Source: Bacteroidota bacterium (GTDB lineage: Bacteria > Bacteroidota > Bacteroidia > Flavobacteriales_D > Sanyastnellaceae). Taken from it: DNA of 64,000 bases. Numbering within the stretch: the stretch's first letter is position 1; each line of letters opens with the position of its first letter. Shown one piece after another: positions 45,823-54,440 of the stretch. The stretch lies in contig JAQBVN010000005.1 of the NCBI GenBank assembly GCA_027622975.1, positions 58,175 through 122,174 on the forward strand. The letters run 5' to 3'. A program made the position numbers and the translations under genes. Under the pieces are notes generated by a model. It was not told the DNA's origin. It ran no database searches and saw only the letters and a list, made by a program, of their open reading frames with translations.

Positions 45823-45830
45823 TACTTTTG
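45823..45830 (+). promoter_or_regulatory. TAnnTTTG box of the 62-residue membrane protein
   Basis: TACTTTTG, 18 bases before the ATG at 45849; exact match to the consensus. Confidence 0.55.
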
Positions 45831-45848
45831 AACCCGAAGATTGAAGCC

Positions 45849-46037
45849 ATGAACACACAAGACATCATCACTCCGCTGGCCCAGTTCATCGAATGGACTT
45901 TTAACACCGTGTTGGTCCCAATGAGTGATGGATTCAATTGGGCCGTGATTGCCCTCGGTGGCGTGGGTCTTGCCTTTTGGTTGCGCCTTCAGGCCAAATA
46001 CAACGCCAAGGCGGAGAAGGAAGGTTCAATCATGTGA
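45849..46037 (+). CDS. Small conserved membrane protein (62 residues)
   Basis: One predicted transmembrane helix (WAVIALGGVGLAFWL, about residues 33-47), preceded by an amphipathic segment (IITPLAQFIEWTFNTVLVPMSDGFN) and followed by a basic tail (RLQAKYNAKAEKEG). I recall similar small proteins in Bacteroidota, with a PLADFxEWTF-type start and a WLxxQxKYN end, but no function is known to me. The ATG at 45849 is preferred over an in-frame TTG seven codons earlier. A consensus promoter box lies just upstream. It stands alone between two minus-strand genes. Confidence 0.7.
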   Translation: MNTQDIITPLAQFIEWTFNTVLVPMSDGFNWAVIALGGVGLAFWLRLQAKYNAKAEKEGSIM

Positions 46038-46184
46038 TTCCGCCGGGTGTTCCCTGAATTGAGGGGTTCACACGGAAAAAGGCGCACTCCAATTCACGAG
46101 GAACGGTCTGCAGGCACTTGAAATTCCCACCTTCGTGTTCAAACCCAACGGGTGCAAACCCAAAGTGCGAAGCTTCGCGCCGCG

Positions 46185-47462
46185 TTACAACAAGTCTTGT
46201 CCAATGTCTTTCCTGAATGACATGCCTTCGAAGACCACTTTGGACGCCAAGTCATAGCTTCGTTTGATGGCATCTTCAGGCGTGGTGCTCAAGGCTGAAC
46301 ATGCAACGACTCGACCTCCATCGGTGAGCACTTGTCCGCGAGAAACAGTGGTTCCGCCGTGGAAGAGCATGGTGTCTTTGGGCATGCTCTCAGGCAATGT
46401 CATGGCTTTGCCTTTTTCCACCTTGCCAGGATATCCCTGCGAAACCAGCATGACCGTGCTGCATGTGCGAGAATCAATCTGTAGATGATATTCGCTCAAC
46501 AAACCTGCGCCCATGCTTTCAAACAAGTGGAGGAGGTCAGACTGAATGCGAGGGATGATGACTTCGGTTTCAGGATCCCCTAAGCGACAGTTGTACTCGA
46601 TGACAAAGGGATCTCCACCCACTTTCATCAAGCCAAAGAACAAGAATCCTTGGTAAGGGATACCATCAGCGGCCAGTCCTTTGATGGTAGGGATGATGAT
46701 TTGGTTGATGGCCTTTTCGTGAAACTCAGCGTCCATGAAGGGAACTGGACTGACGGCGCCCATACCTCCGGTGTTGGGACCCGTATCACCTTCCCCCACA
46801 CGCTTGTAGTCCTTGGCGGAAGGAAGCAAGTGATAGGCATCGCCATCGGTGACGGCAAACATGCTGCATTCGATGCCGTCGAGGTATTGTTCCAAGACCA
46901 CCTGGGTTCCAGCATCTCCAAACGATGCACCAGAAAGCATGCCTTCAAGCACTTGTTGCGCTTCGTCCAAATCCTCAGTGATGATGACTCCTTTGCCCCC
47001 TGCCAGGCCGTCCGCCTTGATTACGTAAGGGGCCTGCATGTTGCGCAAGAATTCTTGGGCTTCCTCTTGCTGGGTGGCGTCAAACGCACCATAGGCCGCG
47101 GTGGGAATGTTGTGGCGACGCATGAATTCCTTGGCAAAAGCCTTGCTGCCCTCGAGTTGCGCCCCGGCTTTGCGGGGGCCAACCACCACCAAGCCTGGGT
47201 GTTTGGTGTCATCCAACAACTCGTCGACCAACCCATTCACGAGCGGAGCCTCGGGCCCCACCACCACCATGCCAATGTCATGCCTTTTGATGGCTCGGCT
47301 CACCGCATCGTGGTTGCTCACGTCCAACTTGAGGTTGGTGGCGATTGAATCTGTGCCTGCGTTCCCCGGAGCGACAAACAACCCCGTGAGAAACGAACTT
47401 TGGGCAAGCTTCCACGCCAAGGCGTGCTCTCGGCCGCCAGAGCCAATCAGTAGGACATTCAT
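46185..47462 (-). CDS. purD: Phosphoribosylamine-glycine ligase (GAR synthetase)
   Basis: ATP-grasp enzyme for the second step of de novo purine synthesis. MNVLLIGSGGREHALAWKL is the diagnostic N-terminus. VIKADGLAGGKGV (ATP-binding loop), LEGMLSGASFGDAG and the signature GFLFFGLM/EYNCRLGDPETEV follow. Length 425 residues, typical. The ATG lies four bases after the box TAGCTTTG, with TTG 20 bp upstream of that. The gene is divergent from the glycosyltransferase fusion. In the 147-bp gap downstream I see only a 12-bp palindrome (46167-46178) and no gene. Confidence 0.97.
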   Translation of the reverse strand: MNVLLIGSGGREHALAWKLAQSSFLTGLFVAPGNAGTDSIATNLKLDVSNHDAVSRAIKRHDIGMVVVGPEAPLVNGLVDELLDDTKHPGLVVVGPRKAGAQLEGSKAFAKEFMRRHNIPTAAYGAFDATQQEEAQEFLRNMQAPYVIKADGLAGGKGVIITEDLDEAQQVLEGMLSGASFGDAGTQVVLEQYLDGIECSMFAVTDGDAYHLLPSAKDYKRVGEGDTGPNTGGMGAVSPVPFMDAEFHEKAINQIIIPTIKGLAADGIPYQGFLFFGLMKVGGDPFVIEYNCRLGDPETEVIIPRIQSDLLHLFESMGAGLLSEYHLQIDSRTCSTVMLVSQGYPGKVEKGKAMTLPESMPKDTMLFHGGTTVSRGQVLTDGGRVVACSALSTTPEDAIKRSYDLASKVVFEGMSFRKDIGQDLL

Positions 47463-47466
47463 GCAA

Positions 47467-47526
47467 CAAAGCTAATTCTGTCCCATGGCGTCGGCAACAC
47501 AGGTTATCCACAACGGACTAAATTCG
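47467..47526. promoter_or_regulatory. Divergent promoter boxes of purD and the glycosyltransferase fusion
   Basis: 47467-47474 reads TAGCTTTG on the minus strand, four bases before the purD ATG, with TTG 20 bp further upstream. 47519-47526 reads TAAATTCG on the plus strand, four bases (GGCC) before the GTG start at 47531. Both starts would therefore yield near-leaderless transcripts. Confidence 0.55.
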
Positions 47527-47530
47527 GGCC

Positions 47531-49312
47531 GTGCTTTCGGTCGTTGTCATCACCCTGAATGAGGCCCATAATTTGGGACGGTGCTTGGATTCCGTGTCCT
47601 CGTTGGCCACAGAAATCATCGTGGTCGATTCCGGGTCGGTGGATGGCACGGCAGAAGTCGCGGCTTCTTTCGGTGCCAAGGTCTTGATTCGTCCCTTCAC
47701 GACCTATGCAGACCAAAAAAACTGGGCAGCTCGACAGGTCTCTCAGTCCTATGTACTGAGTTTGGATGCTGACGAGTCGTTGAGCCCTGAATTGCAAGAA
47801 GAAATGGCGGCGTGGAAGCTCCGCGTCATGCGGGCGGACGCTGAACACCCCGTGGCGTGGTCCATGCCCCGGTTGACCAATTACCTCGGGAATTGGGTTC
47901 GTCATGGCGGCTGGTATCCCGACGTCAAAGTTCGGCTTTGGAAGGCAGGAGCCGGTGAATGGCAAACAGGCGCAGAAGGAAAGGTTCTCCATGAGTTTTG
48001 GGCTCCTCATCAAGACCATCCTCAAGCTGTGGGTCACCTCCATTCGGATCTTTGGCATCATAGCTTTCACACTGTTGCAGACCACCAACGCCAAGTGGCG
48101 AAATTTTCTGCGTTGGGAGCGAGGGACGCTCTTGCCTTGGGGAGGCATGTGGGGTGGGGAGGCATGTGGTTTCGTCCGGTGTTTCAATGGGTTAAACAGT
48201 ACTTCGTGCAAGGCGGATTTCGAGACGGGAAAACCGGTTGGCAGATCGCGTATTGGAGCGCTGTGGCTTCGCATTGGAAGTGGCGCCAAGTGAAGCACGG
48301 AAGCCAGCTTCCCTCCACAGTCGGTGTGGTTCGAACGGATGCGCTTGGGGACAACGTGTTGACCTTGCCGATGGCGGGAGCGCTCAAAGTGCTGTTGCCT
48401 GATGTCAAGGTGGTTTGGATTGTGCGTGCCTATGCCCAAACGTTGGTGAAAACATCGGACCACGTGGATGAAGTGCGCGTGTGGGATCCTGAGGGCGAGA
48501 ATCCCTCGGTGCTTCAGGGTTTGGATGCGGTTGTTTTTGCGTTTCCTGAACCCAAGCTCATGCGCGAGGCCGCCAGACTGGGAGTCCCCGTGAGGGTGGG
48601 AACCGCCAGGCGATGGGGAAGCTTGCCATGGCTGAATCGTCGGGTTTGGGTCTCAAGAAAAAGGAGTGACCGTCACGAATCGCTCCAAGGACTGAGGCTT
48701 CTCCACGCACTCCACATTCCAGCCATGCATCGATTCCCTACCGTGGAAGAATGCTCCCAACTGACGGGGCTGAATCCCCAGGGAACGAAGACCGAATTGG
48801 CTGCATTGCTGGGTGTCTCGGAAGACATCCTCACACGGGTTGTGGTGGTTCACCCAGGCAACCATGGCTCGGCCCAAGGATGGTCTCTCGATCGGTTTCG
48901 TCAACTGATCTTGATGCTGATCCAGGACAACATTCCGGTGGTGGTGACAGGCTCATCGCAGGAATCTCGCATCCTGGACCCTTGGATGGATTCGTGGATT
49001 TCAACCACAGACGGACCCGTGTTCTCGGCGATTGGCAGGTTGCCTTTCATGCCATTCATGGCCTTGCTGAGGGAGGCGAAGGTTGTGGTTGCATCAAGCA
49101 CGGGACCGCTACACATGGCCGCCGCCATGGGGACGCCTGTGGTAGGCTTGTATCGGTCCGAGGCGCCGTTTTGGCCTCAACGTTGGGGTCCACTCGGGCA
49201 GAATCATCAAATTCTTGCCACAGAGAAAATGGGGGCTGAGGGAGGCCTTGATGTGGCTCCAGATGAAGTCTTCAAAGCGGTGCTTCAAGCAGGGCCCTGC
49301 CTTGCACTTTGA
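47531..49312 (+). CDS. GT2-GT9 fusion glycosyltransferase (WaaE-like plus heptosyltransferase-like)
   Basis: A 593-residue cytoplasmic or peripheral enzyme with two glycosyltransferase domains. Residues 1-250 are GT2 of the LPS core beta-glucosyltransferase WaaE/KdtX type: SVVVITLNEAHNLGRCLDSV, VVDSGSVDGT, LSLDADESLS (DxD-like), and a HHSFHTVADHQRQVAKFS segment. Residues about 265-593 are GT9, heptosyltransferase-like: VVRTDALGDNVLTLPMAGALK (N-terminal motif), VVHPGNHGSAQGWSLDRFRQL and SSTGPLHMAAAMGTPVVGLY. In other Bacteroidota as I recall these domains are often separate neighbours. Starts at GTG 47531, preceded by a box at four bases. Adjacent to an O-antigen ligase gene, so LPS core assembly is likely. 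Confidence 0.85.
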   Translation: MLSVVVITLNEAHNLGRCLDSVSSLATEIIVVDSGSVDGTAEVAASFGAKVLIRPFTTYADQKNWAARQVSQSYVLSLDADESLSPELQEEMAAWKLRVMRADAEHPVAWSMPRLTNYLGNWVRHGGWYPDVKVRLWKAGAGEWQTGAEGKVLHEFWAPHQDHPQAVGHLHSDLWHHSFHTVADHQRQVAKFSALGARDALALGRHVGWGGMWFRPVFQWVKQYFVQGGFRDGKTGWQIAYWSAVASHWKWRQVKHGSQLPSTVGVVRTDALGDNVLTLPMAGALKVLLPDVKVVWIVRAYAQTLVKTSDHVDEVRVWDPEGENPSVLQGLDAVVFAFPEPKLMREAARLGVPVRVGTARRWGSLPWLNRRVWVSRKRSDRHESLQGLRLLHALHIPAMHRFPTVEECSQLTGLNPQGTKTELAALLGVSEDILTRVVVVHPGNHGSAQGWSLDRFRQLILMLIQDNIPVVVTGSSQESRILDPWMDSWISTTDGPVFSAIGRLPFMPFMALLREAKVVVASSTGPLHMAAAMGTPVVGLYRSEAPFWPQRWGPLGQNHQILATEKMGAEGGLDVAPDEVFKAVLQAGPCLAL

Positions 49313-49330
49313 ACGGAATGCGTGGGAGGG

Positions 49331-50866
49331 TCAGTCGGTCTGCTTTGACCCCACCATGAACATGAGGGCGAGTGTCCCCACGGCAATTCCCGCTTGGGTA
49401 TGGAGGGTGTCTTCAAACAGAAAACTCAAGGACAACACAAGAAGCCCCCATTCACCCAACTTGCGTCTGTCGAGGGGCAAGGATCTGAGCCATTTCAAGC
49501 TGGCAAGAAGAAACCCACAGGCCAACCCCAAGGCAATCCACCCACCACCCACCCACCATTGCAACCATTGGTTGTGCGTGCCATGTCTGTATTCGGGGCG
49601 GAGTTTGCTGTTGAGAGATTGGTAGGCCGACGCCATCGAACTTCGCACGTCCCCAAAGCCATGACCCCAGATCCCGCCGCTTTTTCCCGCCCACCAGCCT
49701 GCGCGCCAAAACTCAAGCCTCTGGGTCAATGAATGACCTGATGGATTGCCGCCGTCCTTCCACATTTCGAGTTCAAATCGAATCTCTCGACCTCGACCCT
49801 GAAGTCCCGAAAGGAAACGCGCATTGGTCTGACGGTTTTCAATGTCAGCCACCTGTTCTGGGGTCAACGCGAGGATGCTGGCGCCGTCTTTGGGGACCCC
49901 CAGCGATGTGAGGTATCTCAGCAACACAGGCCTGAGACTTGAAACACCTTCATCCAATGGCCGTTCGCTGACTTGAGACCATGCGCTGTCCCATTCCTGT
50001 TCACACGCGTACATGAAGACGCGGTGTCCTCCTTCAGAGAGCACGCGGGCCGGTTGGTGGGTGTAGCGATTTCCCCACGGGGTGAATTCTTTCCAAGGCT
50101 TTTCCGGGAGAGCAACAGGTGAGAGCCACAGAAACATGCCGCCTGTTGCCGCCAAGGCCACTGCCGCCAGTCCTCCCCACGCCAGCCGCTGGGTTATGGG
50201 TTGGTTCCAACGTTGAAGAATGGCCCAGAACACGACCAAGGGCCAAAGCAACGCACTGGTCATGGATCCTGTCACGGCTGTAAAGGTTCCCCACAAGGCC
50301 ATCAACGTCCACCACGCCTTTCGCGGATGGGACCTCGCTTTTGGCTGTGAGGCAGTCCAACCCGCGGCCAAGGCCCCAAGAAGGGACAAACGGATGTGCG
50401 ATACCCATGGGGTCCAATCTCGGGCTTCCAAGATTTCACCGTGCCATGCATACCAGCCCCCATGGATGAGCGCCCCAGCCAACCCCAAGGCGGCGCTCCA
50501 TGCGGTCCACCGAACCATGACAGTGTGGGATGGAGGGACCCAACGCATGGCCCAGAGCATGGCCCACATCGTCCATAGCAGGGCCAAAGAGTGGTTGGGA
50601 ATCTCGTTGGACCAAAGTGTGGAAATGGAAAGCCAGGCGAACAACCATGCCAACCATGCAAGTGGATCCCGCCAATCGACAAGAAAATCCTTCCCTTGGA
50701 GGAGTTTCGATGACAAAGGAATCGGCGAGAGCAAGAGAGCCCAAAGGGCGCAAGAGATGATCCAAATGGACCCAAGGCTCATGGCTGCATGTGACCAAGG
50801 CAAGCCCCACACAAGCGTGGCCCACCCCAAGGGCGCCCACCGGGAGGGATGTCCCCATGCTCCCAT
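49331..50866 (-). CDS. O-antigen ligase family membrane protein
   Basis: A 511-residue polytopic membrane protein with about ten hydrophobic, Trp-rich segments and a large periplasmic loop (about residues 260-430), the topology of WaaL/Wzy_C proteins. The conserved loop His motif appears in YRHGTHNQWLQWWVGGG. It would join O-polysaccharide to lipid A-core or polymerise glycan. Convergent with the GT2-GT9 gene (18 bp between stops). On its own strand it begins seven bases after the ctpA stop, so it probably belongs to the long minus-strand operon. The substrate cannot be inferred. Confidence 0.8.
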   Translation of the reverse strand: MGAWGHPSRWAPLGWATLVWGLPWSHAAMSLGSIWIISCALWALLLSPIPLSSKLLQGKDFLVDWRDPLAWLAWLFAWLSISTLWSNEIPNHSLALLWTMWAMLWAMRWVPPSHTVMVRWTAWSAALGLAGALIHGGWYAWHGEILEARDWTPWVSHIRLSLLGALAAGWTASQPKARSHPRKAWWTLMALWGTFTAVTGSMTSALLWPLVVFWAILQRWNQPITQRLAWGGLAAVALAATGGMFLWLSPVALPEKPWKEFTPWGNRYTHQPARVLSEGGHRVFMYACEQEWDSAWSQVSERPLDEGVSSLRPVLLRYLTSLGVPKDGASILALTPEQVADIENRQTNARFLSGLQGRGREIRFELEMWKDGGNPSGHSLTQRLEFWRAGWWAGKSGGIWGHGFGDVRSSMASAYQSLNSKLRPEYRHGTHNQWLQWWVGGGWIALGLACGFLLASLKWLRSLPLDRRKLGEWGLLVLSLSFLFEDTLHTQAGIAVGTLALMFMVGSKQTD

Positions 50867-50873
50867 GAAGCGA

Positions 50874-52595
50874 TCAGCGACGATTCAGGTTCTGCGGACC
50901 GGTCAAAACGTCGCGATATGCACCGGATTCGAGCAATTCAACAGCCTTGAGCGTCACGGCATCCTTTCGAAGCCCATGTTCGAATTCCCCCGTAGTGTTG
51001 TAGAGGTGAACCACGAGTTCATGTTCGAGGGCTTCTTGGATTTCCACCTTGTGACGTTCCAAATCCGCGCGGACATTCGCTTGCAGCCCCGATTTCAATT
51101 GAGACAGAGCGGAAGCATTGGCTTCGACCAAGAGCTCATCTTCAGCAGTAGACCACAACGATTCCAAAGCCTGCTGGGTCAAGGATGCATACGGAGCCTC
51201 CTCCATCGACGCCACATACGTGACGAAGTTGTTCCACATCGGATGGGTCAGTTCAAAATCAACAGCAGATTCTGGAACCTCCCACTGGGATCGCTGATCG
51301 ACGGCAAAATCAAAAAGCACGTGATTGTCAAGCAGCCCTGCGAGCACGTAATTGGCCTCAGGGGATTCAATTTCGATGTCTGGAATGACACCTCGACCCT
51401 CGAGCACAGTTCGACCGCCTTTGGTGTAGAACGTTCGAAGCGTGCTGTCCGCCAATGCGTGGACTGCGCCCTCTTCATCGCGGTTGCTGTAATCCAAGCG
51501 CTGGACGCAACGACCACTCGGCGTGTAGTATTTGGCCACCGTCACTTTCAATCTCGTGCCGTAGGCGAGGGTTTTGGTCTGTTGAACCAACCCCTTGCCA
51601 AACGATTCTTCTCCCACCACCACTGCACGGTCCAAATCCTGCAAGGTTCCTGCCACAATTTCACTTGCTGACGCCGAAGATCCATCCACCAACACGGCCA
51701 CGGGAAGCTCGGGGAACTGGGCACTTCGAAAGGTCTTGTAAGATTTGTTCCAATCGGGGGTTTTGCCCCGGGTGCTGACCACTTCCTCGTCCTTTCCAAC
51801 AAACAAATTGACGATGGTGATTGCCTCGCGTAACAGACCACCCCCGTTCCCTCTGAGGTCAAAGACCACCTGCTCTGCTCCAAGGCTGTCAGTCAGGGTC
51901 ATCAGCGCTTTGCGTACCTCAGAACTGGAAGTTTTGGTGAAGGAGCTCAGGGTGAGGTATCCCGTTTTGTCGGTAAGCATCCCCACGTAGGGCACATCGG
52001 GAACTTTCACCTTGGCTCGGGTCAAGATGAATTCAAGAGGCCCGGAAGCGCCAGGTCTGTCCACCTGAAGTTTGACCTCGGTCCCAGTGGCGCCTTGGAG
52101 CATATCACCAATTTGTTCCTGGGAAAGACCATCGAGGGAACGGCCATCAACGGCAAGGAGACGGTCTCCCAGCAACATGCCCGACATCTCTGCGGGTTCC
52201 CCTTCGAGCAGATCAACGATGATGGTATGCCCATTCTTCGTTTGCTCGATGCTTGCGCCTACCCCGCCGTATTCCCCCGTTTGCATGAATCGCACATCCT
52301 CCATTTTGGACTCAGGGAAGTAACGCGTGTAGGGGTCCAGTTGATCCAGCATGGCCTTGATGCCCGTTTCCATCAATTCTCCAGGGGCCAGTTCATCCAC
52401 GTAGTACAAATTCAATTCGCGGAAAGCCGACTGCATGATTTCCAACTGCTTGCTGATCTCAAAGTAGTCATCTCTCAGAGCCTTGGCACCCATCAGAACC
52501 AATCCTACAGGGAGGGCAAAAATCAGCAGATGTCTTGTTCGAAAGTGTGAGAGGAGGCGGTGGTTGGAGTTCTTCATGGGTCTGGCGGGCTTCAT
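50874..52595 (-). CDS. C-terminal processing peptidase, S41 family
   Basis: Periplasmic or membrane-anchored serine protease. Residues 1-40 contain an N-terminal membrane anchor (LLIFALPVGLVLMGAKAL). A PDZ domain (about 100-185; GVGASIEQTKNGHTIIVDLLEGEPAEMSGMLLGDRLLAVDG) precedes the catalytic core with the Ser-containing motif DGSSASASEIV (about 303-313) and the catalytic Lys in GEESFGKGLVQ (about 333). 573 residues, normal for the Bacteroidota CtpA form. The start ATG at 52595 overlaps the rnpA stop (ATGA), indicating coupling. Confidence 0.93.
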   Translation of the reverse strand: MKPARPMKNSNHRLLSHFRTRHLLIFALPVGLVLMGAKALRDDYFEISKQLEIMQSAFRELNLYYVDELAPGELMETGIKAMLDQLDPYTRYFPESKMEDVRFMQTGEYGGVGASIEQTKNGHTIIVDLLEGEPAEMSGMLLGDRLLAVDGRSLDGLSQEQIGDMLQGATGTEVKLQVDRPGASGPLEFILTRAKVKVPDVPYVGMLTDKTGYLTLSSFTKTSSSEVRKALMTLTDSLGAEQVVFDLRGNGGGLLREAITIVNLFVGKDEEVVSTRGKTPDWNKSYKTFRSAQFPELPVAVLVDGSSASASEIVAGTLQDLDRAVVVGEESFGKGLVQQTKTLAYGTRLKVTVAKYYTPSGRCVQRLDYSNRDEEGAVHALADSTLRTFYTKGGRTVLEGRGVIPDIEIESPEANYVLAGLLDNHVLFDFAVDQRSQWEVPESAVDFELTHPMWNNFVTYVASMEEAPYASLTQQALESLWSTAEDELLVEANASALSQLKSGLQANVRADLERHKVEIQEALEHELVVHLYNTTGEFEHGLRKDAVTLKAVELLESGAYRDVLTGPQNLNRR

Positions 52596-52987
52596 GGACC
52601 GAGCTTCCCGGCGCCGATCTTCTGTTCCAAGGATTGCACGAGTCGCTTCATGTGCAATTGAACATCAGAAAACGTGGGCATGTCCTGTCCGGCAAAGATG
52701 AACACCAAGGCCCATTGCGTCTGACCCGGTTGCCAATTTTTGGCGAGCCTTGTTTTTTCGACACGCCAGACTTCCCGCATCAGTCGCTTGATTCGGTTCC
52801 TGTCCACAGCTCGCCTGAACCGACGTTTTCCTACGGAAAATGCAGCCTGAAATGGCACTTCCTGATTCAATGAAGATTCACGGACTCGTGCCATCAGGGG
52901 AAACGACTTGAGTTTCATGCCATGCGCGAACACATCGTCCATCAATGCGGTCGATTTGAGCCGCTCGCGCTTGGAAAGGGTGTTCAC
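52592..52987 (-). CDS. rnpA: Ribonuclease P protein component
   Basis: Basic 131-residue protein that assists the catalytic RNA in 5' maturation of tRNAs. The RNR signature is KRRFRRAVDRNRIKRLMRE (about residues 53-71), and FPLMARVRE gives the central strand. Unlike in many bacteria it is not next to rpmH; it sits immediately after hemD (no gap) and overlaps the ctpA start. The hemD-rnpA-ctpA arrangement is one I recall in other Bacteroidota. Confidence 0.95.
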   Translation of the reverse strand: MNTLSKRERLKSTALMDDVFAHGMKLKSFPLMARVRESSLNQEVPFQAAFSVGKRRFRRAVDRNRIKRLMREVWRVEKTRLAKNWQPGQTQWALVFIFAGQDMPTFSDVQLHMKRLVQSLEQKIGAGKLGP

Positions 52988-53728
52988 TCAGCGGGTGATG
53001 TATTGATCCAGAGCCATGGTCATGGACGGTGCCTTGGCGGTCGGCGCGTTGATGTCAATGCGAAGTCCTGCTTCTTCCGCGGCTTTGGCTGTGGTGGGTC
53101 CAAACACGGCGATTCGCGTCTCCCCTTGGACAAAATCGGGGAAGTTTTTGAACAATGATTCGATGCCACTTGGACTGAAGAATACGAGCACATCGTACTT
53201 CACATCGCTGAGATCACTCAGGTCAGAGCATACCGTTCGGTACATGACAGCGCGTGAATACTTTAGTTTTTCTTGGTCCAGGAGCTGGGGGATGCTGTCC
53301 TTCAACAAATCTGAACTCGGCAACAGAAATGTCTCGGACTTGTGCTTTTTCATGAGCGCAACGACTTCCTCAAATTTGATGGTTCCGTGGAAGATTTTGC
53401 GCTTGCGAAACTGGACGTACTTCTGCAGATAATAGGCCGTGGATTCTGAGATGCAGAAGTATTTCATGCTGTCTGGCACTTCGAATCTCAGTTCTTTGGC
53501 CAAACGGAAATAATGGTCCACAGCAAGCCTGCTCGTCAAAATGACAGCTGTATGCGATGCAAGGTCAATGCGCTGCTGTCTGAACTCTTGGGCATCCATG
53601 CCTTCCACATGAATGAAAGGGCGGAAATCGATGGTCAGATTGAGACGCTCTGCCAAGTCGAAGTACGGGGACTTCTCCGTGGTCGGCTTGGGCTGTGAGA
53701 TCAGGACGGTTTTGATCTTTTGGGCCAT
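52988..53728 (-). CDS. hemD: Uroporphyrinogen-III synthase
   Basis: Cyclises hydroxymethylbilane to uroporphyrinogen III in tetrapyrrole synthesis. HemD is divergent at sequence level; the support is VLISQPKPTTEKSPYFDLAERL at the N-terminus, AVILTSRLAVDHYF, DVLVFFSPSGIESLFKNFP and the C-terminal RIAVFGPTTAKAAEEAGL segment, plus its usual context next to DUF4271 and rnpA. ATG 53728 gives 246 residues; the frame is open 17 codons further. Confidence 0.85.
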   Translation of the reverse strand: MAQKIKTVLISQPKPTTEKSPYFDLAERLNLTIDFRPFIHVEGMDAQEFRQQRIDLASHTAVILTSRLAVDHYFRLAKELRFEVPDSMKYFCISESTAYYLQKYVQFRKRKIFHGTIKFEEVVALMKKHKSETFLLPSSDLLKDSIPQLLDQEKLKYSRAVMYRTVCSDLSDLSDVKYDVLVFFSPSGIESLFKNFPDFVQGETRIAVFGPTTAKAAEEAGLRIDINAPTAKAPSMTMALDQYITR

Positions 53729-53747
53729 GGGTCTTGACGATTCAATG

Positions 53748-54419
53748 TCAGTCGAAGCAGGATTGTAGGAGCCAAACACAGCTGGTCACAGCAACCCCCC
53801 ATTCGAGGGTGCAAAGATACAAGATTCCACGAAGAGGCTGTCGAGAAGTGTTTTTGAGTGCTTGAGTGGCTCGCCAAGCCCCATGCAGCGCGAGAATGCT
53901 CCAAATCATCGCGGCTCCCGCACAAGCAACTCGAGGTTGTTGGCACCACGGGTGAATGGCTGCGATTGCTGTCCATAGCGCCAATCCGAGGGCCGTGAGA
54001 CTCATGTGATGTCTGTGGATTTCAATGGCACAACCTCGATCATCTAGGTTGGGAAACGCACCATGGGCCACCCCCCCCTTCAGGACGGCTAGAATCACGC
54101 TTCCTCCGAGCGCGGAAAACACCACGGATCCTCCAAGGGGTGTCAATTCTGTCCAGCCAAAAAGCAATCCCAACCCCACCATCGACATGCCATGACTGAT
54201 GAGGACCCCCAATGTCCTCGGACTTTCAGAAGAATTTCTCGTGGTCAATTGTCTCGGTCGCGTCCATGCCCAAACCATGCGTTGACTTTCCCTGGGAAAG
54301 GCCGCATGCTGAAGCCACAATCCACCCAACACGAGGGCAGCCCAACCCAACATGCCCGCCTGCGTGTGAGACCATGAATCGAGAGGAGCTCCATCAAACA
54401 TGCGTGCAAGTTCGTCCAT
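53748..54419 (-). CDS. DUF4271-like membrane protein
   Basis: A 223-residue membrane protein with about six hydrophobic segments (LGWAALVLGGLWL, GMSMVGLGLLFGW, GGSVVFSALGGSVILAVL, LTALGLALWTAIAAIHPW, AAMIWSILALHG, LEWGVAVTSCVWLL). Length, topology and position directly upstream of hemD match DUF4271 proteins of Bacteroidota. No function is known. It follows the LTD protein gene by 21 bp and precedes hemD by 19 bp, so co-transcription is likely. Confidence 0.75.
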   Translation of the reverse strand: MDELARMFDGAPLDSWSHTQAGMLGWAALVLGGLWLQHAAFPRESQRMVWAWTRPRQLTTRNSSESPRTLGVLISHGMSMVGLGLLFGWTELTPLGGSVVFSALGGSVILAVLKGGVAHGAFPNLDDRGCAIEIHRHHMSLTALGLALWTAIAAIHPWCQQPRVACAGAAMIWSILALHGAWRATQALKNTSRQPLRGILYLCTLEWGVAVTSCVWLLQSCFD

Positions 54420-54440
54420 TCACGTGAGCATTCCCACGGC

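Noticed and set aside
46167..46178. 12-bp palindrome GCGAAGCTTCGC in the purD 3' gap
   Set aside because: Single occurrence, no T-run and no neighbouring partner site; palindromes this short arise by chance.
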